NCBI GenBank assembly: GCA_903845125.1
Contig: CAIMWS010000112.1
Location: 1-39,070, forward strand
Origin: an uncultured Verrucomicrobiota bacterium
Lineage (GTDB): Bacteria > Verrucomicrobiota > Verrucomicrobiia > Limisphaerales > UBA1319
DNA length: 39,070 nucleotides
Direction of reading: 5' to 3'
This document shows, piece by piece, positions 18,132 through 26,223 of the stretch. The notes under the pieces are model-generated. The model saw nothing but the letters and a program-made list of their open reading frames with translations. It was not told the origin of the DNA and did no database searches. Positions within the stretch are counted from its first letter, which is position 1. Every line of letters begins with the position of its first letter. The translations under genes and the position numbers were made by a program.

Positions 18132-19148
18132 TCAAGTTTTTAAAACCTTGGTCAATTCCACCGCCCATTTGTTTTCCTGGGTGCCAAGGTTGGCGAGGAA
18201 CTTGGGCATTTGGGCCAGGTTGATCTGGATGTTTTTGGCGAAATCGGCATCCAAAGGTATGACATCACCCACGCGGATCCGGGCCAGTTGGCGGGCGGAT
18301 AATTCGATGCTGGGTGAATGGGCGGAAATAGGGATTCGGACATCATCCAAGCGGTTGTTCCATTTGACCGACGCCGCCCGGGGCGAACTGGAGTTGTGGG
18401 TGTTTTCGAGGTTGGTATTGAGCTTGCGCATCAGCGGTTCCAAGGTGTAGCAAGGAAACGCCATCTGCAGGGCATCCTGACATTCACCCAGCCGTGCCTC
18501 CATGGCCAGAACCAGCATCACGGTGTCATGCGAGGCGGTCTGGAGGAAACGGCCGCTGCTCTCGTGGCCGACGGTCACCGGTCGCAGTTCCAAGAGGTTG
18601 GCCCATTGGTTGCACCATTCGGTCAGGATGATCTGCACGGCCTGATCCAGCAGGGCGGCCTCGATTTCGCTCAAGTCCCGTTCCAGGTTCACGGCGTGGG
18701 CTGGCCCCCCCAGCAGGCGATCCACGATCGTGATGCCCAGTTGGGTGGATATTTCGACAATGCACAGCCCTTGCAGTGGCTCGGCTTTGAATAGCGTCAG
18801 GTGGGTGGGGTTCTGGAGGCTGTCCAAAAACTTCTGGTAGGTCAGCGTCTGGAGGCGGGCCATCTGCAGCCCGAATTCGAGCCGCAGGTAGATCGACATG
18901 CGGGCCGCCAGCGAGCGGGTGAACTCTTCCTGCCGCAGGCGCAATTTGCGCAATTCCCCGGCCGCCAGGAAGACCGGTTGGCGGAAATCATAGGGCTGGA
19001 CATCGTCGGCGACGTATTTGGAACGCTGGCCCTCCGGCTTGATGATTTCGGTGGTGGTTTCCTGCTCCGCCACCTGGGCCAGCAAGCGCTCGACATCCTC
19101 CTGGCTTAGGACTTCAGAATTGGCATTAAAGGCATCGTTGGCATCCAT
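18132..19148 (-). CDS. fliM: Flagellar motor switch protein FliM
   Basis: 338 residues, normal length. The N-terminus (residues 11-24, SEVLSQEDVERLLA) matches the FliM peptide that binds phosphorylated CheY (compare LSQAEIDALL in enterobacteria). The CheC-like middle domain contains CIVEISTQLGITIVDRLLGG, with the Gly-Gly motif that contacts FliG. A C-terminal SpoA domain (about 250-335, with ARIRVGDVIPLD) joins FliN. FliM links the CheY signal to FliG and the rotor. The gene starts 15 bases after the chimeric gene whose first 28 codons resemble its own. Confidence 0.95.
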   Translation of the reverse strand: MDANDAFNANSEVLSQEDVERLLAQVAEQETTTEIIKPEGQRSKYVADDVQPYDFRQPVFLAAGELRKLRLRQEEFTRSLAARMSIYLRLEFGLQMARLQTLTYQKFLDSLQNPTHLTLFKAEPLQGLCIVEISTQLGITIVDRLLGGPAHAVNLERDLSEIEAALLDQAVQIILTEWCNQWANLLELRPVTVGHESSGRFLQTASHDTVMLVLAMEARLGECQDALQMAFPCYTLEPLMRKLNTNLENTHNSSSPRAASVKWNNRLDDVRIPISAHSPSIELSARQLARIRVGDVIPLDADFAKNIQINLAQMPKFLANLGTQENKWAVELTKVLKT

Positions 19149-19163
19149 GGCGATGGGCGTGGT

Positions 19164-19550
19164 TCACAAAAGGTAAAATTCGTCAAAACGGATGCCGGCC
19201 ACCAGGTTCCCACCCAGCCAGTCGTTAAAACTGGAGATTAGTTCAGCCCGGATGCGCTGGCGGGAGCCAGCCCTTTCCAATTCACAGGGAGTTTTGCCGG
19301 AAAAAATAGGGCGGGCCAGATGCTCGAGGCACGCCAGATGGCCGGCGATGGAGGCCTGGAAATCTTCGCTGTTCCCCAGCAGGGTGAAGTGTGCCACCAA
19401 CCAGCGCCGGGAATCGCTTCCGGGCAGTTGGAAGGCCAGCCGGATCTGGGCGCAGGGAGCGGGCGCCTCCGCCACCCGGGCCAGCAACCGCTCGACATCC
19501 GGTGGGCTGAGGACTTCGGAACCGGCATTGAATTCGTCGTTAACGTCCAT
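19164..19550 (-). CDS. FliM N-terminus / FliL-domain chimera
   Basis: 128 residues with two recognisable parts. Residues 1-28 match the start of the neighbouring FliM at 22 of 28 positions by eye (both have N-D-x-F-N-A-x-S-E-V-L-S-x-x-D-V-E-R-L-L-A), and the DNA is about 80% identical over 84 bases. Residues ~34-128 align with the C-terminal domain of the adjacent FliL proteins, sharing GKT-x-x-x-L-E-(K/R), E-L-I-S-(A/S)-F-N-(N/D) and L-G-x-N-L-V. Unlike FliL it has no transmembrane helix or signal peptide, so it should be cytoplasmic. In the CheY-type motif the FliM Gln is replaced by Pro (LSPPDVERLL). The gene lies between fliL1 and fliM with 15-base gaps and has normal coding character. 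A role at the C-ring or in CheY binding is only inference. Confidence 0.82.
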   Translation of the reverse strand: MDVNDEFNAGSEVLSPPDVERLLARVAEAPAPCAQIRLAFQLPGSDSRRWLVAHFTLLGNSEDFQASIAGHLACLEHLARPIFSGKTPCELERAGSRQRIRAELISSFNDWLGGNLVAGIRFDEFYLL

Positions 19551-19565
19551 GTTAAACGCTGCGAA

Positions 19566-20177
19566 TTATTGCACGGCAAACTCCGTGAAGTAAATCTCCT
19601 CCACCAGGTTTTCGCCGAGGCAATTATTGAAGGCGGAGATCAGCTCGGTGCGCATCAGGTTGCGCGCGCCGGGTTTCTCCAGGTCGGTCAGGGTCTTGCC
19701 GGCCAGGATGGAACTGGCTACATCCACCAGTTTGTCCTGTTGTTCAGCCATCACTTTGTTGAATTCCTCGCCCGCGCCGACCAGGCTGAGGTTGGCCAGC
19801 AAGTAGCGGGTAGCCTGAGTGCCGGCCACGTTGACCAACACCTTCTTCAAGGGCACACTCACCTTCTTTTCCTTGGCCTTGGATTCGGCCTTGCCTTTGG
19901 CCGCGCTCTCCCCGTGGCCGCCGGCGGGTTTCGAGGCCTTGGCTTTGGCTTCGCTGGCGTTACCGCTGCCCATGGCTTGCTCCATTTTTGGCAGCAGGAC
20001 GAAGGTGGTGGTGACGTAGGCCATGACTGGCATGGCTGCCAAGGCCAGGAGCAGCGGCAGAAAGCCTTTAATGCCCCCGCGCCCGGCGGCGGCTTCCACA
20101 GCTTTGGCGGGTGCGGCGGCGGCCTCGGACTTGGGCGGTTCCCCTCCGGGCTTGGGTGGTTCCATGCGATTGGCCAT
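19566..20177 (-). CDS. fliL: FliL-family flagellar protein 1
   Basis: 203 residues. A Pro/Ala-rich cytoplasmic N-terminus precedes a transmembrane helix (about 37-62, FLPLLLALAAMPVMAYVTTT). A Lys/Ala-rich linker (about 72-106) leads to the periplasmic FliL domain (107-203) ending NLVEEIYFTEFAVQ. FliL surrounds the MotAB stator and supports torque under load in several bacteria. The family's usual end (V-x-x-V-x-F-T-x-F-x-x-Q) is present. It is one of three consecutive genes with this domain; the start with ATG at 20177 is followed by the same N-R-M-E motif seen in the second paralogue. Confidence 0.9.
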   Translation of the reverse strand: MANRMEPPKPGGEPPKSEAAAAPAKAVEAAAGRGGIKGFLPLLLALAAMPVMAYVTTTFVLLPKMEQAMGSGNASEAKAKASKPAGGHGESAAKGKAESKAKEKKVSVPLKKVLVNVAGTQATRYLLANLSLVGAGEEFNKVMAEQQDKLVDVASSILAGKTLTDLEKPGARNLMRTELISAFNNCLGENLVEEIYFTEFAVQ

Positions 20178-20355
20178 AACGGTGCGATTATGCTGGTTTT
20201 GGACTGGTGATCAAGTTGGATTCATCAGGCCGCTGGTGGTTCAGGGTGAGCTGATGCAAAAGGTTCAGCGGCGATCCGGATTTCGGTTCAGCGAATGGTT
20301 GGCCGAGGTTGGTGGCGCGGATCGAATTCACAAAATTCACAAAAGGATGGGAAAC
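20178..20355. other. Spacer between the two fliL paralogues
   Basis: About 180 bases, long for this otherwise compact operon. It contains a tandem 9-base repeat (ATTCACAAA twice, 20326-20343) and two copies of GGTTCAGCG (near 20261 and 20285). No protein-like frame or sigma-54 element is visible. It may be a remnant of the duplication that made the two genes, or carry an internal signal. Confidence 0.4.
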
Positions 20356-20901
20356 TCATTGGATGGCGAACTCGGTGAAGAACACTTCCTCCACCAGGTT
20401 GCGGCCCAGACATTGGTTGAAGCCGGCGGAGAGTTCGGAGCGGAGCTGGTTGCGGGCACCCGGCTTTTCCAGATCACTGAGCGTTTTGGCGGCCAGCGTC
20501 GAACTGGCCAGGTCAATCAACCGGCTGCGTTGCGTGTCGATGGCTTTGCGGAACTCCTCCCCGGTTCCGGCGACGACAATTTCCGCCAGTAAAAACCGCT
20601 GGGTAGCCCCTGCCACGTTGACCAGGATCTTTTTTAAAACCGCTTCCACCTTTTGGGAAGGCACTCCGGGCAAGGGCGGATTCGGTGTTGCCACCTGGGG
20701 CAGGAACCCCACTTTGGGGAGAATGAGCCAAGTGGTGGTGTAATAGGCGATCGGCGGCATGGCCATCAAGGCAAGGATCAATGGCAGCCAGGCTGCCAGC
20801 CGCCCGGCGGGTGCTGGTTCCGGCCTGGCTGGAGCAGCGGGGGCGGTTGATTTTTCGGCATTGCCCGCTGGCTGGGTTGATTCCATGCGATTGGTGGCCA
20901 T
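20356..20901 (-). CDS. fliL: FliL-family flagellar protein 2
   Basis: 181 residues, collinear with FliL 1: an N-terminal M-(A-x)-N-R-M-E start, Pro/Ala-rich segment, transmembrane helix (about 37-62, with LPLILALMAMPPIAYYTTTW), a short Pro-rich linker and the FliL domain ending NLVEEVFFTEFAIQ. The shared stretch L-(T/S)-D-L-E-K-P-G-A-R-N shows recent common origin with FliL 1. The linker is much shorter and lacks the Lys-rich segment. It is the first fliL after flgE (27-base gap), the usual fliL position. Two membrane FliL proteins could form mixed rings or serve different stators; this is inference. Confidence 0.9.
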   Translation of the reverse strand: MATNRMESTQPAGNAEKSTAPAAPARPEPAPAGRLAAWLPLILALMAMPPIAYYTTTWLILPKVGFLPQVATPNPPLPGVPSQKVEAVLKKILVNVAGATQRFLLAEIVVAGTGEEFRKAIDTQRSRLIDLASSTLAAKTLSDLEKPGARNQLRSELSAGFNQCLGRNLVEEVFFTEFAIQ

Positions 20902-20928
20902 GACTACAAGGCCGGCAGCGCCGGCTGA

Positions 20929-22047
20929 TTACCGTTTCAGATTGATCAGCTCCTGCAGGATTTCGTCAGTGGTGGTGACGATGCGCGCGGCGGCCTGGAA
21001 AGCCCGCTGCGTCGTGATCATGCTGGAAAACTCGTTGGTCAGATCCACGTTGGCCAATTCCAACTGGCCCCCCTTGACCCCTCCCATCCCATAAGTTCCC
21101 GGGGCAGCCAGGGTGTTGGTGCTGCCAGTGACGGGCCCCGCAGCATCGAGATTGGAATAAAGGTTGTTGCCGTCCTTGGTCAAGGCCTGGGGATTGCGGA
21201 AGTTTTGCAGCAGCACCTGGCCGCGCACAAAACTGGTGCCATCGGAGAGGAAAATGTTGATTTTGCCGGAATCATCGACGTTCCAGCGCTCAACGCCAGC
21301 CTTCACGGCGGCGGCGGCTTTGGCGGTGGCCACGGTAAAGGCGGTTTCGGTGGCGGTCTTGGTTGCGGTGGCACCATCCAGAGCGGTTTGAGCGGTGGCG
21401 AGCGCGGTTTTGGCTTCCAAGGCGGCGGCTTTGGCCGCATCGTCGGTGGGCGCATCGTCAGCGGCCTTCTGCTTGGTGGTATAATCCGCTCTGGCGGCTT
21501 CGTAAGCCGTGTTGGCGGTGGTGTAGGCGGTGGCGGCCGTGGCTTTGGCCGAGGTGGCATCGGTCAACGCCTGGTTGGCGGTAGCCAGATTGGCCGCAAT
21601 GCGGTCTTTGGCATCGACTTTAAGGTCACCCACGGTTTTCAAGGCCTCGTCCATGTAGCCCTGGAGCCGCATGCCCCCCATAACCAGATAGCCCTCGTTG
21701 CTCAAATCGAATTCGCCGGCGCGGGTTGCGAAAGAAGCCGCCGATAGGGGGTCCTTGACCATGAAGAACCCATCCCCACTGATGGCCAGGTCCGTGTTTT
21801 TGCCGGTGCTGGCCAGGGAGCCTTGGGTGAACATGTTCTGGATGGAGTTGGTGGCCACGCCGGTGCCCACCTGCACTCCGGAACTGCCGGTGGCGCTTTG
21901 CAGCGTATTGCTGAACGAATCGGTCATGACCGTTCGTCCCGCTTTAAAACCGGAGGTATTGACGTTGGCGATGTTATTGCCAATGACATCCATGCGCTCC
22001 TGGAAATTCTGGAGGCCGGAAATGCCCGACATTAGGGATTGTGTCAT
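20929..22047 (-). CDS. flgE: Flagellar hook protein FlgE with helical insertion
   Basis: 372 residues of the FlgE/F/G hook-basal-body family. The N-terminus has the rod signature (residues 8-33, with FQERMDVIGNNIANVNTSGFK), followed by LAISGDGFFMV (87-97). The C-terminus has LELANVDLTNEFSSMITTQR (329-348) and ends DEILQELINLKR. Position after flgD makes FlgE (hook) rather than FlgG the best assignment. Between residues ~150 and 250, where hook proteins carry beta-rich outer domains, lies an Ala/Thr/Lys-rich segment predicted to be helical or coiled-coil (for example ALEAKTALATAQTALDGATA). The 100-residue insert is not a usual FlgE domain in my knowledge. Confidence 0.88.
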   Translation of the reverse strand: MTQSLMSGISGLQNFQERMDVIGNNIANVNTSGFKAGRTVMTDSFSNTLQSATGSSGVQVGTGVATNSIQNMFTQGSLASTGKNTDLAISGDGFFMVKDPLSAASFATRAGEFDLSNEGYLVMGGMRLQGYMDEALKTVGDLKVDAKDRIAANLATANQALTDATSAKATAATAYTTANTAYEAARADYTTKQKAADDAPTDDAAKAAALEAKTALATAQTALDGATATKTATETAFTVATAKAAAAVKAGVERWNVDDSGKINIFLSDGTSFVRGQVLLQNFRNPQALTKDGNNLYSNLDAAGPVTGSTNTLAAPGTYGMGGVKGGQLELANVDLTNEFSSMITTQRAFQAAARIVTTTDEILQELINLKR

Positions 22048-22097
22048 AATATTGGATCAGTTTATTGATTACTGTTTTGTTGATTGGCGATCCGTGC

Positions 22098-22547
22098 CTA
22101 AGACCGGGAAACGCTGCTGGTGCTGGCGGTGACCGACATCACCTGGCTTAAATCGTAGGAATTGCCGTTCACCATCAGCTTCGGGGTGGTGCCATCCATT
22201 CTAACGGCGCTGACCAACCCCGAGACGGTCGCGCCGGTGCTGGATCTCAGCTCCACGTTGCGGCCGAGGAAAGAATTGGCCCGCAGTTGGGCAATCGCCG
22301 AGGTGGATTGCGAGGACTGGTCCAGCGAGCTGAACTGTGCCAGCTGGCCGATGAAATCGGTGTCGGTCTGGGGATTCATCGGATCCTGCGTGGTCAGCTT
22401 GGCAACCAGGAGCTTCAGGAAATCCGACTGGTCCAGCGAGGCATTGTTGGTTTTGGCAGTGGATGAACTGGCGGTGGTTGTGGTGCTGGAGTTGGCGCCC
22501 GTACTGGACATCATTGATATGGCAGACATGATAGGTATTACGCCCAT
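22098..22547 (-). CDS. flgD: Flagellar hook capping protein FlgD
   Basis: 149 residues. A Ser/Thr-rich N-terminus is followed by the conserved FlgD block (about 38-75): LDQSDFLKLLVAKLTTQDPM, then N-P-x-x-D-T-D-F-I-x-Q-L-A-Q-F-S-S-L-D-Q. The C-terminal half is a short remainder; the tudor/FnIII-like part of longer FlgD proteins is reduced. FlgD caps the growing hook and is removed when hook length is reached. The ATG at 22547 overlaps the fliK stop by 10 bases; an alternative ATG at 22529 would leave an 8-base gap. Neither has a clear Shine-Dalgarno sequence. Confidence 0.93.
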   Translation of the reverse strand: MGVIPIMSAISMMSSTGANSSTTTTASSSTAKTNNASLDQSDFLKLLVAKLTTQDPMNPQTDTDFIGQLAQFSSLDQSSQSTSAIAQLRANSFLGRNVELRSSTGATVSGLVSAVRMDGTTPKLMVNGNSYDLSQVMSVTASTSSVSRS

Positions 22548-25500
22548 GATTCAAAATGGCGGTCCGCGGGCACCTGGGTCCGGGTTCCGCCGGGTTTGGT
22601 TGTTGGAATTGAAGAGATTTGACTTGGCCCATTGGCCGCCAGCCGGCGGGCGGGCCGTTGCTCAGAGGAATCCGTTCCCGCCTGAGATGGAGATTGGTGC
22701 CGCTGGTCCCAGCCGGACGTGGTGGCCATCATCTCCGGAGCCGGGGTCCGTTCCAACGGAGCCAGCTGTATGCCTTGTGGAGACAAGGCATTCTTGATGG
22801 ATTCCCAATGAGTGCTGAGTTGTTGCCAATCTCCTCCTTCGCAACGCGCCTGCACCACTACGGTATTCCCCTCCTGCCGCAGTTTTAAATGAAGCTCGGT
22901 TTGCCGATCGGTTTTGACGACCAAATCCATGGCCGACGCCCCGCCTTGTTTCAGATCGACAGCCTGGTTGGCGATCAAATCCGCCACCTTGGCCGCCATG
23001 GCGGCGCCACTGGAACCTCCCGGCTGGCTGGTTTCCGGCACCGGGTTCGGGTTCTGCACGCCGACCTCCATCGGGGTTTGCCTCAGGAATAATCCAGCTG
23101 AATCCGCCGTGGTATTAGCGGAGGTCTTCAGCGGCGACTTTCCCGAGGGGATGGGAGCCGTTGAACCTGCCGGCGGCATCAACTCGGCCGCTTCGCGCGG
23201 CAGGTTTTGCCCGGCTTCCTGGTTCATTTGGCTCATTTTAGCCCCGTTTTTCATATCCACTGCCTGTTGAGCAGGGGACGTGCCATGTTTGGTGACCTCT
23301 GCATTCCGGGCGGATGGCGTATCTAAAGGGGATGAATCCTGATCGGTCACCGGATTCGGTTCCTGACTTTCGATATGGGCAGGATTGGGCATCCCGGTGG
23401 ATTCAGGGGTTGCCGAAACAGGGGACGCAGGTGAGGGGGTGGAGTGATTTACAGCTGGCTGGCTGGCCAAAGAAGGCGCAGCTAGGGCTGAGTCGGTGGC
23501 TTGCTGGTCCCTCTCTTGGTTCTGGCTTGGTGTGAGGACGCCGGTGGCCTCCGTATTATTAGCTGGCAGGTCTTTAGCCGGTGCCATGGATTGCTCCATT
23601 GCAGAAAAAGAGTGGGCCGCGGGCAGGACATGAGGACGGGTGGCCAGGTCGTTGGCCGAAGGTGTCCCCAGAGCTTGCGCTGAGCTGTCGGCTGCGGGAG
23701 CGGTTTTTTGGCTCACTTGCGCATCAACCGCCATCGCCATCGCCTTGATATCCAGCGGGGATAAGGAACCTGGAATTGAACCAGTATTCCCGGCGGTTGG
23801 TGGCGGGGAACTTAACTCGCTGGACGGTTCAGCGGCAGTGGTTTCGATCAGGGAGGTGCCGGGTTGGGTGGCCTTGGCATCGGCTGGCATGGGCTGGAAG
23901 CCGGAGCTGGCATCCAATCCACCTGAGGCGTCCGTGGCCTGAACGGCATTGGCCTGCGGATCGGGAGCAAGGCGGGTGGGGATCCCGTTGCCGGCTGTGG
24001 GAGAGGCTGAGGCAGCCGGCAAAACTGAGACAACGGATGACGCTGGGAAAGTGGAGTCGGCCCCAGGCCTGCCTGCGGAGGCGAGCGGCGCCAGATCGGA
24101 AGCCGTTCCACTTTCAGCTAAAATGGTTGGGCGGGTGGCGAGTGGCGCTCTCCGAAGAGGCACGGGGGTGCCAGCCGGGATCGAACCCGTGTTTTGGCGC
24201 TGGGCGGTGGCGGTGGCGGTGGTTGGCTGATCGGCAAAGCGGACGGTATAGCCGGGAGGTGTCAGAATTGAAGCAGCCGTGGTTTGGGCGGTTTCCTGGG
24301 TTGCGTTGGCCCCCGGAGACCCAGAAGACGATGGCAAAACCAGGTCCCCGGATGGCGTCAGTGCGGTGTCCAGGGAGGCCGGGATGCGCTCCATTGGAAC
24401 TTGAGCTGCCTGGGGCAGGATCGCCTCATCGGCCTGGAAGGTTTGGTTATCCACCGGGAATCCGTTGCTGGACCGTGGAAGGGTGGTTTGAATTATCGCA
24501 GCCGGGGTTTGGGCTGTTGCCTGGGTTGGTTGGGCACCGGTTGCTGGGGCCAGCGCATGGCTATCCAGGGATCCTGCCGATCCTTGGTTTGGGTTGCTGG
24601 CTGCACCCGGGGCTGGGGCAGCAACTGGAAAAGTGCTGGCTGGGGCGGTCTGGGTCAGGCCTGGCGCTGATCCGAAAAGGGAGACGGGGGTGGATCCAAG
24701 GAAGGTGTTCCCAACCTGAGCCGCGACGGTTGCTTGATGGCCGCCTGCGCCAGCGGGAAGTAATGAGGTGGTCTCCGCAGATCTTGAGGCTGCCGGAAAA
24801 ATCAGACCGCCGGATGGTGCCGATGCGGTGTCGATGGCGCCCGCGAGGCGCTCGGTGGGAACCGGCACTGGCTGGGCTGGGATCGCCTCCTCAGAATTGA
24901 AGTTTTGGCCGCTCGCCAGGGATCCGGTGCTGGACTGCGGCGGGGTGGAAATTACTGTGGACGGCGAACTGGCGGCCATCTGCGGCGCCGAATCCCCGGC
25001 GCGGCTTGCCTGGCGCGCGGGGGCAGTGGCTTGGCCGCCGGGAGTGGCGGTCTCCTGGAGTTTCGCCTGGAGCCAGGTTGCGGCGCCGGTCCCGGTGGCA
25101 GCGGGTGGGGCTTCCGCAGGCCGGCAATAAAAAAAAGTGGATAGCGGATTGGCGGCTGCCTCCAGAATGGCCGGTCCATCCTGCCGCCACGAATATTCCT
25201 GGCGATCGGTGGGGTCTGGCGGTGCTTCGCCTTCGCCTTCGCCCTCGGCTGGCGGTTCAACCGGTGTGCTGGCGAGCGCATTCCCACCCGCAACTGCGCG
25301 GCCAGCCATTAAGGGGGAGCCGAGGTTTGACTGGGTGTTGGCGGCGGTGCGGGCTGCGGGTTTGGGAGCGGCCTTGCCCTGGCTTGCTTGCGGCAGGATG
25401 GGATGGGCGGGAGCGGATGCCACCTCCGGTTCGCTGGCGGCCGCCAGGAAATCGGTGAACGAGGCGGTCGGGCATTCCATCAATTTGGTGGCAATGGCCG

Positions 25501-25612
25501 GTGCATTCTCCGGGGGATTGAGCGCTCCGGCGCCCGGCAGGGCGGGCAGGGGAGCCGGGTCTGAACCGGGGGCCTGTCCGGCGGATTTCAGATTGATGCA
25601 AGGATTTTCCAT
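22538..25612 (-). CDS. fliK: Flagellar hook-length control protein FliK, very long
   Basis: 1024 residues, more than twice the length of typical FliK (about 400-500 residues). Most of it is low-complexity Ala/Pro/Thr/Ser/Gln/Gly sequence with little order, as in the ruler part of FliK. The C-terminal Flg_hook domain (about 873-954) shows L-x-L-K-L-R-x-E-G-N-T-V-V-V-x-A-x-C-E and W-x-x-I-x-x-x-L-x-x-x-G-I-x-L-x-P-L. A Pro/Gln-rich tail of 70 residues follows. FliK measures the hook and makes FlhB switch export specificity. It lies between the MotE-like gene and flgD as in Bacillus. The assignment rests on the C-terminal domain and position. Confidence 0.87.
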   Translation of the reverse strand: MENPCINLKSAGQAPGSDPAPLPALPGAGALNPPENAPAIATKLMECPTASFTDFLAAASEPEVASAPAHPILPQASQGKAAPKPAARTAANTQSNLGSPLMAGRAVAGGNALASTPVEPPAEGEGEGEAPPDPTDRQEYSWRQDGPAILEAAANPLSTFFYCRPAEAPPAATGTGAATWLQAKLQETATPGGQATAPARQASRAGDSAPQMAASSPSTVISTPPQSSTGSLASGQNFNSEEAIPAQPVPVPTERLAGAIDTASAPSGGLIFPAASRSAETTSLLPAGAGGHQATVAAQVGNTFLGSTPVSLFGSAPGLTQTAPASTFPVAAPAPGAASNPNQGSAGSLDSHALAPATGAQPTQATAQTPAAIIQTTLPRSSNGFPVDNQTFQADEAILPQAAQVPMERIPASLDTALTPSGDLVLPSSSGSPGANATQETAQTTAASILTPPGYTVRFADQPTTATATAQRQNTGSIPAGTPVPLRRAPLATRPTILAESGTASDLAPLASAGRPGADSTFPASSVVSVLPAASASPTAGNGIPTRLAPDPQANAVQATDASGGLDASSGFQPMPADAKATQPGTSLIETTAAEPSSELSSPPPTAGNTGSIPGSLSPLDIKAMAMAVDAQVSQKTAPAADSSAQALGTPSANDLATRPHVLPAAHSFSAMEQSMAPAKDLPANNTEATGVLTPSQNQERDQQATDSALAAPSLASQPAVNHSTPSPASPVSATPESTGMPNPAHIESQEPNPVTDQDSSPLDTPSARNAEVTKHGTSPAQQAVDMKNGAKMSQMNQEAGQNLPREAAELMPPAGSTAPIPSGKSPLKTSANTTADSAGLFLRQTPMEVGVQNPNPVPETSQPGGSSGAAMAAKVADLIANQAVDLKQGGASAMDLVVKTDRQTELHLKLRQEGNTVVVQARCEGGDWQQLSTHWESIKNALSPQGIQLAPLERTPAPEMMATTSGWDQRHQSPSQAGTDSSEQRPARRLAANGPSQISSIPTTKPGGTRTQVPADRHFESWA

Positions 25613-25613
25613 T

Positions 25614-26216
25614 TCAGGTGGATTTCTTTTTCGTGGCGTCGCGGGTCATGGAAAGCCGGATCCGCTCGGAAACCTTGGCGGCGCGTTTGGCCTCGTTTTC
25701 TCCGCCTTTCGCCAGGCTTTCCAAAATCGGGGCGCTTTCGGCTTCTTTCATGAACACGAAAATCCGCACAATCTGCTCGTCATCCAAAGCCTTCAGGATG
25801 CTACTGGCGCCATCGGGAGTCATGGCGGCGTAAACTTTGGCCAATTTCTTGAGGTTGGCCGTTTCCTCCTCTTTGAGCTTGAGGACGTTGGCGTCGAATT
25901 CGCGCTGCTTCGCTTCCACCTTGGCCATAAGCTGCTCGATTTCCCCGCGCTCAGCGGCCAGGTGGGTGGCCAGCTCATCCAATTCCATGCGCCGGAGCGA
26001 GTTCATTTCCCGCTCTTTTTTAAGCTCGGCCACGAGTTGGTCGATTTCTGGATTGCGGAATTCCCAGGAGGGGCCTGATTCAAGACGGCGCATGCCTCCT
26101 CCTTCGCCGGAGGCTTGAGAATTATGGGGGACTTTCCAGCAAAGCACGGTGGTCACCATGTAACTTATGGCTCCCACCAGGATCGCCACCCAGGGAGATT
26201 GTAATTTTTTCAACAT
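25614..26216 (-). CDS. MotE-like flagellar protein (MgtE-N-like domain)
   Basis: 200 residues from ATG 26216; the longer upstream frame overlaps fliJ and lacks family sequence. There is one N-terminal transmembrane helix (about 9-27), a charged coiled coil (about 57-122) and a C-terminal domain (about 123-187) with LAKVYAAMTPDGASSILKAL and I-V-x-I-F-V-F-M-K-x-x-x-x-A-P-I-L. This matches the MotE / YlxF group, whose C-terminal part resembles the cytoplasmic N domain of the MgtE magnesium channel and FliG. In some bacteria MotE chaperones the periplasmic motility protein MotC; Bacillus ylxF sits at the same place between fliJ and fliK. The precise role here is unknown. Confidence 0.8.
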   Translation of the reverse strand: MLKKLQSPWVAILVGAISYMVTTVLCWKVPHNSQASGEGGGMRRLESGPSWEFRNPEIDQLVAELKKEREMNSLRRMELDELATHLAAERGEIEQLMAKVEAKQREFDANVLKLKEEETANLKKLAKVYAAMTPDGASSILKALDDEQIVRIFVFMKEAESAPILESLAKGGENEAKRAAKVSERIRLSMTRDATKKKST

Positions 26217-26223
26217 ATCAATT

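Noticed and set aside
21220..21245. Sigma-54-like TGGCAC-N5-TTGT on the minus strand within flgE
   Set aside because: The -12 element lacks GC and the position is internal to flgE.
23776..24900. A 374-codon plus-strand frame antisense to fliK
   Set aside because: The Arg/Trp/Gly-rich product is typical of a complement of Ala/Pro-rich coding sequence. fliK has its C-terminal domain and operon position.
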